Positions 41,641 through 52,729 of a DNA stretch of 64,000 nt are shown here, in pieces. The position numbers and the translations under genes were made by a program. Location of the stretch: assembly GCA_963576725.1 (NCBI GenBank), contig OY755252.1, positions 55,953,985-56,017,984 of the forward strand, read 5' to 3'. Each line of letters starts with the position of its first letter. Position 1 is the stretch's first letter. The notes beneath the pieces were generated by a model. It made no database searches. It saw nothing but the letters and a program-made list of their open reading frames with translations, and was not told the origin of the DNA. The DNA comes from Azorinus chamasolen. Lineage: Eukaryota > Mollusca > Bivalvia > Cardiida > Solecurtidae.

Positions 41641-41785
41641 TACCCACTCAAATACAAAATCCTCATTTCTCCACCAAATCCTACTCTCTTCGAGACGATT
41701 CTAAAGAGTGGTCACAGCATAGGGTTTGGTGGAGAAATTAAGGATTTATTCGTGAAAAGGTTTGATTTTTACGCACCGTATCGAT
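41640..41785. mobile_element. H8 element, one arm shortened
   Basis: CTCAAATACAAAATCCTCAT, CTCCACCAAATCCTACTCTC, TTCGAGACGATTCTAAAGAG, GGTTTGGTGGAGAAATT. Most of the left arm is deleted. Confidence 0.6.
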
Positions 41786-41850
41786 GCCGTTGATGTATGC
41801 GTTTTCTCAAATGCTATCAGTTTCAGTTGTATGGGTACTGGTGACAGGAC

Positions 41851-42077
41851 ATTAACCCTTTACTTCATAAATATTCATGTAAGAAATAATGACCTCATGA
41901 ATAGCAATTTAATTATTACATGTAGTTATAACGGCACCTGAATGGCATAAACCGTAGAATCTTATCTACCTTATATCTTAAGCAAACACCCTGATCAGAC
42001 GTTTTTATAGGAGCCGTCTGATCTGAGATGTCTACTCTGTTTGCAAATGTGTAGAAAGATGTATTTATGTAGTAAAC
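41851..42077. mobile_element. T1 MITE (reverse)
   Basis: TTAACCCTTTACTTCATAAA, TATTCATGTAAGAAATAATG, CTGATCAGACGTTTTTATAGG, AGCCGTCTGATCTGAG, CTACTCTGTTTGC. From 42078 to 42540 nothing is recognised. Confidence 0.6.
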
Positions 42078-42544
42078 ATAACATAACATATCTTTTATTT
42101 GGCATCTATTTGCATACGCATAGTATAACCAATATGGTCATATTTGTACACAAAGTGCATGACATAAATATGATATTTGAATTTCAAATCTGTTTTATTT
42201 TAATCTGTTGGTTCTTATGTCTGCTGCTCATTACTAGTTTTATTAACACCATTTTATATTTAAATCAGCTCATACAGCTACCTAAACCGTTAAAACGAAT
42301 GTTCATTCAGATCAAGTGTAAAAGCCGTCGTCGATTCTTTGGTTATAAAATGGTTATGCGATGGTGCCTAACGTAAAAGAGTCTGTACTCGTACTTAAAA
42401 ACTGGATAAGTGTCCACAGATATTTTGTTTTCCCGCTCTATTTCGTTTCGAGAGTGGAATTATATATATATATGTGGATCGATAAATGAGGGTACAAGGT
42501 TATCATTTTTGAAGACATCGTTATTCATGTTGTGAAGTTGTCTG

Positions 42545-42860
42545 GAGAGGGGATTTTATTTACATTTTGAATTTGGTGAAAGTGGGATAAGGGCGATGTT
42601 GGGTTCCCGTAAACCAGGTTTCAGCCCCCAGTAGCTGTTTTTGGCTACTGACCGTTCCAAGGCGGTACTCCTACTTTCAGCCTATGGTCAGCTTTGTTGT
42701 TTAATATGCTTAATGTTTAATGTGTTTCGTCTTGATATGCGCCCTTTTATGTTTTGTCTTGTGGCTATACCGTTTCTTGTTTGATGGTGTTTGGTACGCT
42801 GTCATTTCGTATGTGGCTCTCCCTGTTTGACTATGTGTCCATATTTAGTGAAAGAGGCTG
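42545..42860 (+). mobile_element. Naiad 3' tail, divergent subtype
   Basis: GAGAGGGGATTTTATTTACA, TTGGTGAAAGTGGGATAAGG, CGTAAACCAGGTTTCAGCC, CCCAGTAGCTG, TGACCGTTCCAAGGCGGTAC. The subtype differs from the 56-60 kb tails and matches the one at 36945. A possible end lies at 43205-43230 (GGAAATAAAGATACTGAAC). Confidence 0.6.
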
Positions 42861-43224
42861 ACTATGTAGGTGTTCGCATTTACAGAATGACTTATCTTTC
42901 TATGGTTTTACACACATCCAAACCCTTTTTCCAAAACATACCGATGGCTGCAGGTGAGACTGTGTTCGGTGAGGTCAAAGTGGAGTTGTAGGTTATATGT
43001 GTACGTTGTGGCATCAGACAATAAAAATATTCTGCGCCGACCAATGCTAATGGCAAGTATCGGTCTAAGTGGCATGAATGTTCAGTCATAGCTTGGATTA
43101 CTCAAGCTCTAACTTGTATATATACATGTGTGTTTGTATTATTGTTCGTTACTTGAACGCTTCACTTCTATGTTCCTTTATACTGTTCTGTTCGTATGTA
43201 ATATCCACTGGGAGGAAATAAAGA

Positions 43225-43908
43225 TACTGAACTGAACTGCATAATCGATCTTCCCTAGGGGGGTTGTCATATCTGCCTGTTTCAATTTTAAGATTATGTG
43301 ATGACAGTCTAAATCTTGTTAGTGAAATTCTAAGTTTGTTATCACTTATATGGTTGAGATAATTATCATATTCAAATTCATGTTTATAAATATTATAGAA
43401 TGATAATCTGTTATTTTTTATTCCAGTTAATTATTTATATTTGTATACCAATTTTGTTTAAGAATATATTTTATCCTATTTGTAGTTTATTTCTATATTA
43501 TATTGCTGTGTCCATATATATTGAAATCCCATTTCACATAGATAAGTCTTTATTTTACTTGCCCAGTTGAGTCCTTTGTATGTGATATTGATGTCAGCAT
43601 CTTCTTTTATTAATTGATTTTAAAAGTGAGTTTTCGTACAATTGTAATAATTTTAGCCAAATTATTTTTCGACTAATATGCATCGGATATCTGTCAAGTT
43701 CCCCGTTTAGACCACTCAAAAAAGGACATTTTATGACACCTAATATTTTCCATATAAATTTACAATGTATTAGCTCAATATTTTTACATTCATGATCTCC
43801 TAATATTTCTCCCCCATAGCTTAGAACGAAAGCAACAAGACCAACATCCAACGTAGTTATCTCCCCTAATCGCTTCGCTGATGAGATCCCTGCCACCACA
43901 ACATTCAC
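43225..43908 (-). pseudogene. Decayed LINE fragment (C-terminal part of the ORF2-like protein)
   Basis: The minus strand encodes YGGEILGDHE, KNIELIHCKFIWKILGV and GELDRYPMHI. After a frameshift near 43594 it continues with LNWASKIKTYLCEMGF, and later LTRFRLSSHNLKIETGR, then PPREDRLC. This order is characteristic of the region after the reverse transcriptase in many invertebrate non-LTR retrotransposons. Several stops lie between these blocks. No reverse transcriptase core is present upstream, so the copy is 5'-truncated and inactive. The family assignment below LINE level is not certain. Confidence 0.7.
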
Positions 43909-43960
43909 GTGACCATGGTGTACATCATGTGATCGAACTATGTCGACTGCAAACTCTTAC

Positions 43961-44199
43961 CGTAGCCAACCGATAAATTTACTATTACATCCCACCCCGC
44001 AAGAAAATATTCAAAACATTTAATCTGATCGGGATTTGGGTAAATTTGAGAATCATATTCATGTACAGCGTCCCGAATTAAGTTTGACAAAATTAACAAC
44101 CGGTGGACTGGCAATCTATTATAAATAATCGTGTAAAAAGTTACCAAAATTCTTTTTTTAAGGAAAGCTGGTTTTTCTACTTTATTAGCGTTACCGGTG
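43961..44199 (-). pseudogene. RecQ/DEAD-type helicase exon or fragment
   Basis: The minus-strand frame includes YPNPDQIKCFEYFLAG, then DVIVNLSVGYGKS. This fits the start of a superfamily 2 helicase: the Gln-containing PDQ motif, then the Walker A loop VGYGKS, where most relatives have TGFGKS or TGYGKS. A good acceptor (TTTCATATTTCAG, AG at 44200-44201) and donor (TACG|GTAAGAG, GT at 43959-43960) would bound a 239-nt exon breaking inside the P-loop. No second helicase exon is seen; a LINE fragment follows directly on the same strand. It could be a terminal exon of a gene broken by insertions, or a remnant. Confidence 0.45.
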
Positions 44200-44448
44200 C
44201 TGAAATATGAAACAAAACCAAAAACTGCTGAAATCAACATTTAAAGAAAAATAAAAAATTTTTTTTTTTTTTTTACCTTAAATCCAGCTTAAAAATTTGT
44301 GGTGACAGTGATGACCGCACGTAGTGACAAGGGAGATCACTGTTAGGAGTTTGCAACAAGACTATCAACTAGTTTACATTTATCTTTAACATTCAATTGA
44401 ATTTGGTTGCAAACAATGAATAAATTATGTAATGCATAAGCCTTTTAT

Positions 44449-44689
44449 TTAACCCTTTCACCAATGTCGCAAAAATGCATCAAGACAAAAAGTGCAGTCC
44501 CAGATCAGACGCCGCCATTTCAAGGCGGCGTCTGATCAGGGACTTCGCGTTTTGTCTCAAAACTATATCTATATCTGTGCTTTATTCCTTTGAAAGTAGC
44601 ATTTATTTATCTCATTTCTTTATTTTACCAAATAATTTAACAAAGTGGTTTGCAGACGACAATTACAAATTTGACTCCTAAAGAGTTAA
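44449..44689. mobile_element. T3 MITE, complete
   Basis: TTAA both sides, 241 bp. CCCTTTCACCAATGTCGC, CAGTCCCAGATCAGACGCCG, CCATTTCAAGGCGGCG, TCTGATCAGGGACTTCG, CAGACGACAATTAC. From 44690 to 45014 there is only a T6 scrap near 44825 (AGTGTAGACCCTGATTAGAG). Confidence 0.8.
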
Positions 44690-45013
44690 ATATCCAATAC
44701 CGACCGTAAACTAAATGTAATCCCTATAACGTAGACTTTTCAAATGGACTATTCCAAAATTCAAACAGGTCAAGCTTATGGTGAATGTTTAGGTTTTTTC
44801 TAAAGAAGAGTGTAACATGACGAACAGTGTAGACCCTGATTAGAGGGCTCCTCTATGAGGTTCCTTTGTATGTTTAATATACTAGAAAGGTCGGCGTGGT
44901 CCAATACGAGATACCCCGCTGAAATATTCCTGTAATTAGCATCATGTTCATCAACGATATATTGGTAAAGCACATCAACAACGTTAATACCCCATGCACT
45001 GACACATTATATT

Positions 45014-45170
45014 TTAACCCATTACCTTATGAGCTATCTTTAGAAATAACATCTAAAAAAATCTACCGAAAAGGAGCATTTACTAGAGAAAAGAAAAAAG
45101 TTTAGTAATGGTTTCTAAAAGTGACTATTACAATGATGTCAAAAGGCGTCAATATGAGGCAATGGGTTAA
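45014..45170. mobile_element. T4 MITE lacking its hairpin
   Basis: TTAA both sides. CCCATTACCTTATGAGC, AATCTACCGAAAAGGAGC, then directly AATGGTTTCTAAAAGTGAC and GAGGCAATGGG. The whole palindrome has been removed, leaving 157 bp. It lies just upstream of the 45.3-kb exon. Confidence 0.75.
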
Positions 45171-45257
45171 AAAGATATATTCAAATGTATTTAGGGGTTA
45201 ATATTTAGCAATAAAGAACATTTAGTCTATTACTCTGTGTTCATTTCCATTTCACAG

Positions 45258-45296
45258 GCAAAATAACACCAAATACAGCTATATTTAAACCCATTG
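45258..45296 (+). other. Probable 5' end of exon (splice acceptor and 5' UTR)
   Basis: CATTTCCATTTCACAG ends at 45257 and is a good acceptor. A stop (TAA, 45264-45266) is in frame with the downstream ATG, so the coding sequence must start inside this exon. The 5' UTR exon would be upstream of the window's T4 cluster. Confidence 0.5.
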
Positions 45297-46463
45297 ATGG
45301 AAGAACTCATGCTGTCAGCCTTAACGTACGAGATCAGAATGTTATGGAAATTCTATTTTCTATTTTTGATGACATTTGTTGCAAATGAAACAAACGATGC
45401 ACAACTATATACGCAAACCGATTCGTTTCAAGCGTTATTTCAATTGATGTCAATGACAGAAGAAGTATGTGGTGGGATTGACTGGTGTACAGTCCGAAAC
45501 GGAAGCATAAAGGACACGTTGCACGGTGGAACACGCACTGGGTGTTGCATCAAATGTTCATGTAGCCAAACATGTATGAGTTTGCACACATGTTGCCCAG
45601 ATTATAAACTGAGTCAAGTTTTAGAAAACCGTGTTTACAGCAACATGTCAAAACTCATCAGTGAACTGACAAAAATAAACGGCACAGATGATACAGACAT
45701 CAACATTGTTTACGATGAAGGAAGGCCACCAGAAAACATGGACTGTCTTAAATCGTGGATGTTTGATATATCGGAATTTCGACCAAAAGGACACATGTAC
45801 CTCATGGTTTCAAAGTGTTCAAATTCAACTCATTTTACAGCAGATGTCAAATCAAAATGTGAAACTGATCCCTTATTGTGGAGTGATGTCCATATAGAAA
45901 ATTTTCTACCCGTACAATCCATGGAGACTGGAAATGTTTATCGCAACAGGTATTGCGCCAAGTGCTCTTTGGAAGAAAACGCAACATTCACGGAATGGAA
46001 TGTATATGTGGCGTCATTTTGGACGCCTACTGGTATCTTGAATGATATAAGTTTTACATTTGATGAATTATTGCAAAGACATGTGTTTGATAAAAGCAGC
46101 GTATTGTTTAAACCTAGTGACACATTAAGAAGTTTCAATGCACCAAAAGTATGTCACACATTCGACATCGACTCATGTCCAATTGGTAACAACACACGTG
46201 AAATTGAAAGAAGAGTCTGTGAGAACATTGTTCAACCTGTTGTCTATAAGCAAGACCGGGTATTTATAACAAAGAACTTGGCTTGCTCAAGATGTAACAA
46301 TGTTTCGCTGGACGACTGTGGAGTGTTTTACAGGTCAAACAGTTACGAACCATTCCTTGGGCGGATCCTCTTCAATCACATCAATGATGACGGCAATTCT
46401 GGTTTGATTGGTACGAAATTCTCTGACCAGTGTAGTATTGGCTATTGGTACGACGAGTATTTG
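45297..46463 (+). CDS. Cysteine-rich receptor ectodomain, exon 1
   Basis: First 389 residues of an approximately 701-residue single-pass membrane protein. A hydrophobic stretch (LWKFYFLFLMTFVA, residues 16-29) fits a signal peptide; ATG 45339 would give a tighter signal than ATG 45297. Next is a Cys cluster, VCGGIDWC to GCCIKCSC and TCCPD (about 58-102), followed by YRNRYCAKC and LACSRC modules. These cysteine patterns resemble the N-terminal halves of methuselah/adhesion-type GPCRs expanded in molluscs; this is family knowledge, not a search result. Many N-glycosylation sequons are present. The exon ends at a codon boundary with donor TTG|GTAAGT (46463/46464) and joins exon 2 in phase 0. The ligand and function are unknown. 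Confidence 0.8.
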
Positions 46464-46479
46464 GTAAGTTTCACAACCA

Positions 46480-46668
46480 CAGTAAAATCTCTCTATAACG
46501 GCCACTAAATTGCATCACATTTTTTGTGTCGAAGGCAGGGGGCTGCTTAAAGCAAGGTGAAAATAAAACAGAACGCTCCTTTTACTTCCACCTTGCTTTA
46601 AGCAGCCACCTGCCCTAAAAACCAACTAATTAACACAATTTAGTGGCCGTTATAGAGAGGTTTTACTG
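46480..46668. mobile_element. A1 MITE beside the splice donor
   Basis: CAGTAAAATCTCTCTATAAC to AGAGAGGTTTTACTG. The apex is deleted (GAACGCTCC then TTTTACTTCC), so the stem is closed by a short loop. The insertion begins 16 bp after the donor GT. TA flanks are not preserved. Confidence 0.75.
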
Positions 46669-46874
46669 CAGTCGATACTTGTAAAGAACTGATCAGTCGT
46701 ATGGGTGTTGTTTTATATCTTGGGTAAAATAAGGTGTAAAATATTTAAACCATGAAGCGGGACGTAACAGTAAAAACGCTCAAATGGCGTCATTTCATGT
46801 CTTAATCTAGTGGACGTTTTGATGTCATATACTGCCTTTCACTAGAACCAGTTCTGTGAAATGTGTCTGTTTAT

Positions 46875-46985
46875 GAGTGTACATGTATGTGTATTTGTGT
46901 AGTGTATATGTATGTGTATTTGTGCAGTGTACATGTATGTGTATTTTTGTAGTGTACATGTGTGTGTATTTGTGTAGTGTTCATG
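46875..46985. repeat. TG-rich minisatellite, 27-bp unit
   Basis: GTGTACATGTATGTGTATTT plus GTGTA repeats about four times. Confidence 0.7.
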
Positions 46986-47089
46986 CAAGCTCACTCCATT
47001 TGTGTTTTTATGACTATGCGATGTGTGTGACATCTCTCGTATTCTTTCATTTTACGGTTTTTTCATAATGTTTTTATCCTCTGTTCGCT

Positions 47090-47285
47090 ATACAGTAAAA
47101 ACTCGATACTACGAAAGTTTAGTAATGAATAATTCATGTCTTTGTAGGCAGGTGGCTGCTAAAAGCAAGATGAAAGTCTGTCAGAAGGTTCCTCTAGGAG
47201 TTTTCTGCATTACTTTTACTCTGCATTAAGCTGCCACCTATGTTAAAGGTAAAAAATGAAACGTATTTGAGTGTTCGAATAATGT
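47090..47285. mobile_element. A3 MITE with CAGTAAAAACTCGATACTAC end
   Basis: TACAGTAAAAACTCGATAC, core GTAGGCAGGTGGCTGCTAAA with apex TTCCTCTAGGAG, CATTAAGCTGCCACCTA, then GAGTGTTCGAATAATG. The right CAGT terminus is replaced by the Naiad tail that follows. Confidence 0.6.
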
Positions 47286-47772
47286 ATTAAAAGTATAAAA
47301 ATGAGTCATGCAGGAAACACCACATACAGAACAAACACTCGCCCGAACAGCAACACAAGGAAACAGCAAATGTACATAAGTAGAAAAAACAACAAGAGAC
47401 GCACAAAGACAAAACAAACATACAATAGGATACATACAATAGATGGAAGTACCGCCTTGGAACGGTCAGTGACAAAAGTCACTGGGGGGTTAAACCGGTT
47501 TATGGGCGCCCAACCTCACACTTATTCCATCCCCATCCTAAAAGACAAACAGTGTAAATAAACGTATCCCCTCTCCGACTAATATACAACAACCGCGACG
47601 GCAAATACAGTGGTAAAGTGCATGTATAACGAAAATATATTTAAGTGAACATACTGTATCCACCTATCGCTAGTGTACTCAATGATTGAGCTGCAAACAG
47701 AGTAACTGTAGAAAAGTAATAAAGGGTACGACAAAAATGAAATAGTACAGATATCCGACGTTCTCCTTTAAA
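47285..47772 (-). mobile_element. Naiad 3' tail truncated inside the SECIS
   Basis: On the minus strand: GTACAGATATC-complement block of the SECIS (only the 3' half, about 47740-47772), the CTCTGTTTGCAGCTCAATC block, TTTACACTGTTTGTC, GGGCGCCCATAAACCGG, GTCACTGACCGTTCCAAGG, ending TGACTCATTTTTATACTTT near 47285. Truncation falls within the apical loop of the SECIS. Confidence 0.75.
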
Positions 47773-47837
47773 TTATAGTTAATGTCAAAATGCAGTTAAA
47801 CTGTGTTAATGTTTTTAAAGAAGAATTGAGAGCAGTT

Positions 47838-47945
47838 TAGGCATGTGGCTGTTTTCTACACGACTTTCACCACCATGCATTTACAGTCTTAACGACCAGT
47901 AATAATGCTGGTCTGTGAATTTGAGTTATCGAGATTTTACTGCAC
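47838..47945. repeat. A3 MITE, right part
   Basis: AGGCATGTGGCTG, GACTTTCACCACCATGCA, TTGAGTTATCGAGATTTTAC, TGCA. A decayed right half. Confidence 0.4.
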
Positions 47946-48259
47946 TTTATTTAATGGGATTTGGTTGAACATCTCTGATATTGCTATCAATGTGTAGTAT
48001 ACAATGTGTAGTATTGTTTTTCGTTTCTAGGATACTGAAATGTGCAAATGTTTATAAAAGCACGTGTAGCTTTTTCTGGTTGTTTTACCGTAAGGTGTAA
48101 GTTTCTGTCTATGTGTTCAAGATTTTCATTCCAATAGCGGTATTGGCAACCCATCCAATTCAGTATTGTAGAGCACCAAAAACAATCAAACCAATACATA
48201 AAACGTTATGACATCACATTGTCTCTTTCATAGTGTAGGGGCATAGTGTAGGGCAATGT

Positions 48260-48577
<318 letters not shown>

Positions 48578-48980
48578 GTGTGTTGGGAGGTAGGTGTGTG
48601 TGTGTTGGGGGGGGGGGGGGTAGGTGTGTGTGTGAGCATTAGTGTATGTCTGTGTCTTTGTGTTTCTGTTTTTGTGTAAGTGTAATAGTGATAGTGCGTT
48701 AGTGTATGTGCGTCTGTATGTGCGTATGTGTATTAGAGAGAGAGAGAGAGCGTGTGGGGCGTGTCTGTATGTCTGTCTGTGTCTGTGTGTCTGTGTCTGT
48801 GCATGTCTGTGTCTGTCTCTGTTTGCGTGTGTAAGTGTGTGTGTGTGTCTGCATGCATGTGTGTGTGTGTGTGTGTGTGTGTATCTCTGTGTGTCTATGT
48901 CTCAGTGTGTATGTGTTTCTGTCTCTGTCTACGTCTGTGTGTGTGCCTGTGTGTGTACGTGTGGTGTGAGTGTTTGAGTT
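48578..48980. repeat. TG-rich degenerate tract
   Basis: Interrupted TG, TGTC and TGCATG repeats with a 13-base G run at about 48608-48620. It continues the preceding microsatellite. Confidence 0.85.
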
Positions 48981-49104
48981 ATTTTTGAGGTGGTTTGTGT
49001 TTTTGAGTGATATGCCTTGCCTAACTTTCATTTTCTATTTGTATATAATAGTTACGAGGAAAAACGTATCCGGCGAAACGTGTGTGTCCAGAAGAGAGAT
49101 CGCC

Positions 49105-49333
49105 TTAACCCATTACCTCAAAGACTATATTTAGATCCAACCTCTTTGAATAAATCTACCGAAAAGGAGCATTAACTAGACAAAAGGAAAATTTAAGAAT
49201 TGTGTAGTTCTGAAACCATTGTGGTAAATAGAGCATTTGCTCCTTATGAGCAAATGCTCTGTTTATAACAAATGTTTCAAAAAGTGACTTTTACAGAGGC
49301 GTAGAAAGGCGTAATTATGGAGGAAAGGGTTAA
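49105..49333. mobile_element. T4 MITE, complete
   Basis: TTAA both sides, 229 bp. CCCATTACCTCAAAGAC, AATCTACCGAAAAGGAGC, ATAGAGCATTTGCTCC, TTATGAGCAAATGCTCTG, GACTTTTACAGAGGCG, GAGGAAAGGG. Confidence 0.8.
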
Positions 49334-49377
49334 ACACTATGTATGTATCCGATCATTAAACACATATGAATTATTGA

Positions 49378-49785
49378 AGCATTTACTCAATAAATACGCG
49401 TTTCTACGCCTTATGGTCTGCTCTGTTTACTTATATCAGAGCAACCTGTAAGAGCTGTCTTATCACGGTCTGCTCGGTTTGCTTATATCAGAGCGACCTG
49501 TAAGAGCTGTCTTATCATGGTCTGCTCGGTTTTCTTATATCAGAGCATCCTGTAAGAGCAGTCTTATAATGGTTTGCTCGGTTTGCTTATATCAGAGCAT
49601 CCTGCAAGAGCTGTCTTATCATGGTCTGCTCGGTTTGCTTATGATAAAACATATACATGTATATAATTCTACAGTTTCTGCAAAAGCCATGTTATGCCCA
49701 TGTCCTATCATAACGAGTAATCTAATTATTGTTCGTGATGTCATTGTTTCTTACATGCATATTCATGGAGTTGGGGTTTAAAGGT
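49378..49785. mobile_element. T1 MITE with one hairpin arm in four tandem copies
   Basis: ACTCAATAAATACGCG starts it. The unit TTATATCAGAGCAACCTGTA plus AGAGCTGTCTTATCACGG and TCTGCTCGGTTTGC repeats with exact 52-bp spacing (49431, 49483, 49535, 49587). The usual right part follows (TATAATTCTACAGTTTC, TACATGCATATTCATGG). The left arm CAGACCCAGATCAGACGG is absent. Confidence 0.75.
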
Positions 49786-49846
49786 GGCACACATGTATTC
49801 TAAATGATAGTTTGAAAATACATATATATTGTTTCTTCTACTGCAG

Positions 49847-50785
49847 GGTAAGTGCAGACGAATTTATTGTCCTTGTGGAATGGTGGTGAACAATGCTAGG
49901 TGTGTGCCCATTTTCCATGAAGTAAACATCGACCTGTATGAGGTTCACGTTGATATGTGCATTCAAAACAGGGCAATAAACGACAGGGAAACGGATGAGC
50001 ATGAGTTGTCCTTGTTTCAATATTTGACAAACGCATTTGATCACAATTTAATGTTTTCATATCATCACATATCTTTGTGGAGATCGAAGAGAAGAGGGGT
50101 AAATCATTGTTCACATTTTGCTGCTATAACCTTCCGTGGACTAGACAGGACATCCGCGTTCATAGAAGCGATGAGAATGGTCAAGCAGTATTTCAATGGA
50201 GCGAAAACCATAACCCTACAAACTGATGAACTATCTATTCACTTTGGCATATCAGATTCAAAACAGGTGGGAAAACGTATTACCCAAGATGTGGCAACAA
50301 ACATTCACTATGAAAAGGTGATATCAACAAAAGAACTGAACCAGACAAATCGGCATGAACTTGTATTATCTATATATAAGTGTCACTTTTGTCACGTGGT
50401 TGAGTTATTTCCAGATGAACACGTGCAGAAAGGCAGATTTATGTATATCAAACGTACCCGAAAAACTGTAGTCAGGTTTTTAAAAATAAGTACACGCAGT
50501 ACAAAGAGATTCTTTGTCTGCTCTGATGACGCGTTCGAGACTAAAGAACATACTCACAAAACCAGACAGATTATAGTAGACAAGAATTACAGCAGCGTGG
50601 ACAAACATGGATCAGAGTCTGCGATCAAAGAATTAGTTATGCTAGGAATATTGCTGATGCTAGTCATCGTTGTTGTAGTAACAATAAAATGTAAAACTTA
50701 CTCAAAACGGAATATAGAGCAAACAAACCAGAATGGAGAACAAAGAAACCAGAATGGAGAACAAAATGTGGAAACACAGCTCTGA
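49847..50785 (+). CDS. Single-pass membrane receptor, exon 2 (C-terminal)
   Basis: Completes the 45.3-kb gene in phase 0, adding 312 residues. It opens with GKCRRIYCPCGMVV, a CxxxxCPxG-type module common at the end of mollusc adhesion-receptor ectodomains. A long extracellular segment follows, with CHFCHVVE and RFFVCSDDAF. The latter resembles the VCxDDY stretch that normally precedes TM1 of such receptors. A single hydrophobic helix (LVMLGILLMLVIVVVVTI, about 648-667 of the joined protein) is followed by a 30-residue tail with a duplicated NQNGEQ motif and the stop at 50783-50785. The other six helices of a GPCR are absent, so this is a one-helix relative. An AATAAA at about 51327 could serve for polyadenylation. 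Confidence 0.8.
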   Translation, partial: GKCRRIYCPCGMVVNNARCVPIFHEVNIDLYEVHVDMCIQNRAINDRETDEHELSLFQYLTNAFDHNLMFSYHHISLWRSKRRGVNHCSHFAAITFRGLDRTSAFIEAMRMVKQYFNGAKTITLQTDELSIHFGISDSKQVGKRITQDVATNIHYEKVISTKELNQTNRHELVLSIYKCHFCHVVELFPDEHVQKGRFMYIKRTRKTVVRFLKISTRSTKRFFVCSDDAFETKEHTHKTRQIIVDKNYSSVDKHGSESAIKELVMLGILLMLVIVVVVTIKCKTYSKRNIEQTNQNGEQRNQNGEQNVETQL

Positions 50786-50831
50786 TGAACATTGACGATA
50801 TGTATAAACATGTTATATTCCTGAATAGTAC

Positions 50832-50880
50832 TTAAACCTTTACTTCATGAATATACATGCAAGAAATAATGACGTCATGA
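50832..50880. repeat. T1 terminus fragment
   Basis: TTAAACCTTTACTTCATGAA, TACATGCAAGAAATAATGAC. The remainder is missing. A T1 hairpin scrap lies at 51415-51495 (AGCAAACAGAGCAGACCCTG, ATCTGGGTCTGTTC). Between 50880 and 52140 no gene is recognised. Confidence 0.5.
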
Positions 50881-52729
50881 AACTTTATTGTGCTGCGGGC
50901 AATTCCCACAGCACAGAGTATGTGATGATCTTAATGACCTACTTTTTTAGCACTGGAGTAACATTTTTACCGTCTGCCTGGAAGAGCTTATTTGTTATGA
51001 ACGATTCGGTCACAATCCGTTTCGGGCTTGGTCGTTTCTGCCCCATCATAAAATATAGCCATTTCCGCAAAATTTAGTCCAACCGATTTTCGTTCAAATG
51101 TATGTAAATGGCAATTGTGATATCATTGAACGGAAAGTACCAATATACGCAGAATTACATCCAGTCGATATATGTTTTTGATTAGATGATAAATGAGCTT
51201 TCAACACCAATATATGCCGTATTATGATAGTCAAGTATGGGGGGGGGGAATGATGTCAGTAAGTATCCTGTATAATTTGTATCACAAAGTTGTGGAAATT
51301 GTAAAGTCAAGGCATGGAATTTACAAATAAAACCTTGGTTCATTTTGATATTGAAATTTTATTGTGATAAGAAACAAATAAGAAAACACAGGTTTATCAA
51401 ACAATACGTATTTCATAAGCAAACAGAGCAGACCCTGATCAGATTGGTCCTATATGAGTGTCAAATCTGGGTCTGTTCTATTTTCCAATGTGTTAAAATG
51501 CATATGTACAGCTATTAGTACATTTATAGGAAAATATAGCACGATGTAGATCTGTTGTCTGAAAAAGATAAAATATGTTGCATCAGTTAAAATCTGATGC
51601 ACGGAACTAACTATGTGTGCGTGTATAGTGTACTATATACTCCCAAGTCGCAATGAAGTATATGGGTATTCAGTCACCGATTCCTTCAGCAAATAAGGTC
51701 TGAACTTCATTAAAATATTCATTAACACAGTGATTAACAGTAATTCCATATTTGTTTTTATGAACTGTACATTACTATTTGGAAAGCTGCGCCAGAATAA
51801 CAGCCCAGAAACCATTCAACCACAACGATTTATGTGCAATTCATTTATAAATTTTGTGCAAAATACTGATGTTTGTTCCCACGGTTTTAACTTTTAAAAA
51901 TTACGTCTTCTAACTAGTTGAGGGGGTATACTACAATCACCCTGTATGTTTATTAGTCTGTATGTTCGTTCATCGATCTGTCCGGATTTGTCCGGAGCTT
52001 TACTCGGTCATCTTTCAATGAATCTTTCTCAAGCTGTGTATACTTCCTTGCCATTATATGGCATTGAGCACCTGTTATTTTGGTCATGATCACTTGACCG
52101 ATATATCAGAGCATTTTTGACATTTTTTTCTTGGAGGAATGCGGCCTGAGCATTAGTAATACCAAATGGACAATACTTTGCAATATCATATGAACCTGTA
52201 AATGGAAAAGTAGTAAAGTCAAGCAGGCAAAGCCACATGCAAGACGCAACCACCACCAAAACACCGATAGACAGCATGACACACACACACACACAACCAC
52301 ACACCCAAACGCACACGCACACACACATACGAAATGAACACAGAAAACACCAAAAGACACACAAGAAACAGGGACAAACGTTCCACAACATGAACAAACC
52401 ACAAGCACAAAGACGCAAGGCAAACAAAAGGAAGGGTGACAAAGAGAGTACCGCCTTGGCACGGTCAGCAGCAAAAACACCACTGGGGGTTTAAACCGGT
52501 TTACGGACGTCCTAACCTCACACTTCTCTCAAAGTCACCCTAGCTTTACAAATATTGTAAATAAAGGTATCCCCGCTGGACTTACCCACAACATAGACGA
52601 CGGTGAACACAGGACAACATGTAAAACATAGCATAATAACTGTGACAATCCGTCAAATATGTACTCAATGGCTTTGCTGAAGTCAGAGCACCTGCAGGTA
52701 AGCCGTTAAGGGCACGACAGGGAAAAAAT

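Noticed and set aside
49051..49107. Alternative last exon (LRGKTYPAKRVCPEERSP) in the receptor intron
   Set aside because: The acceptor-like site is weak and the peptide lacks the Cys pattern expected after exon 1; the 49847 exon continues the domain properly. Noted only as a possibility.
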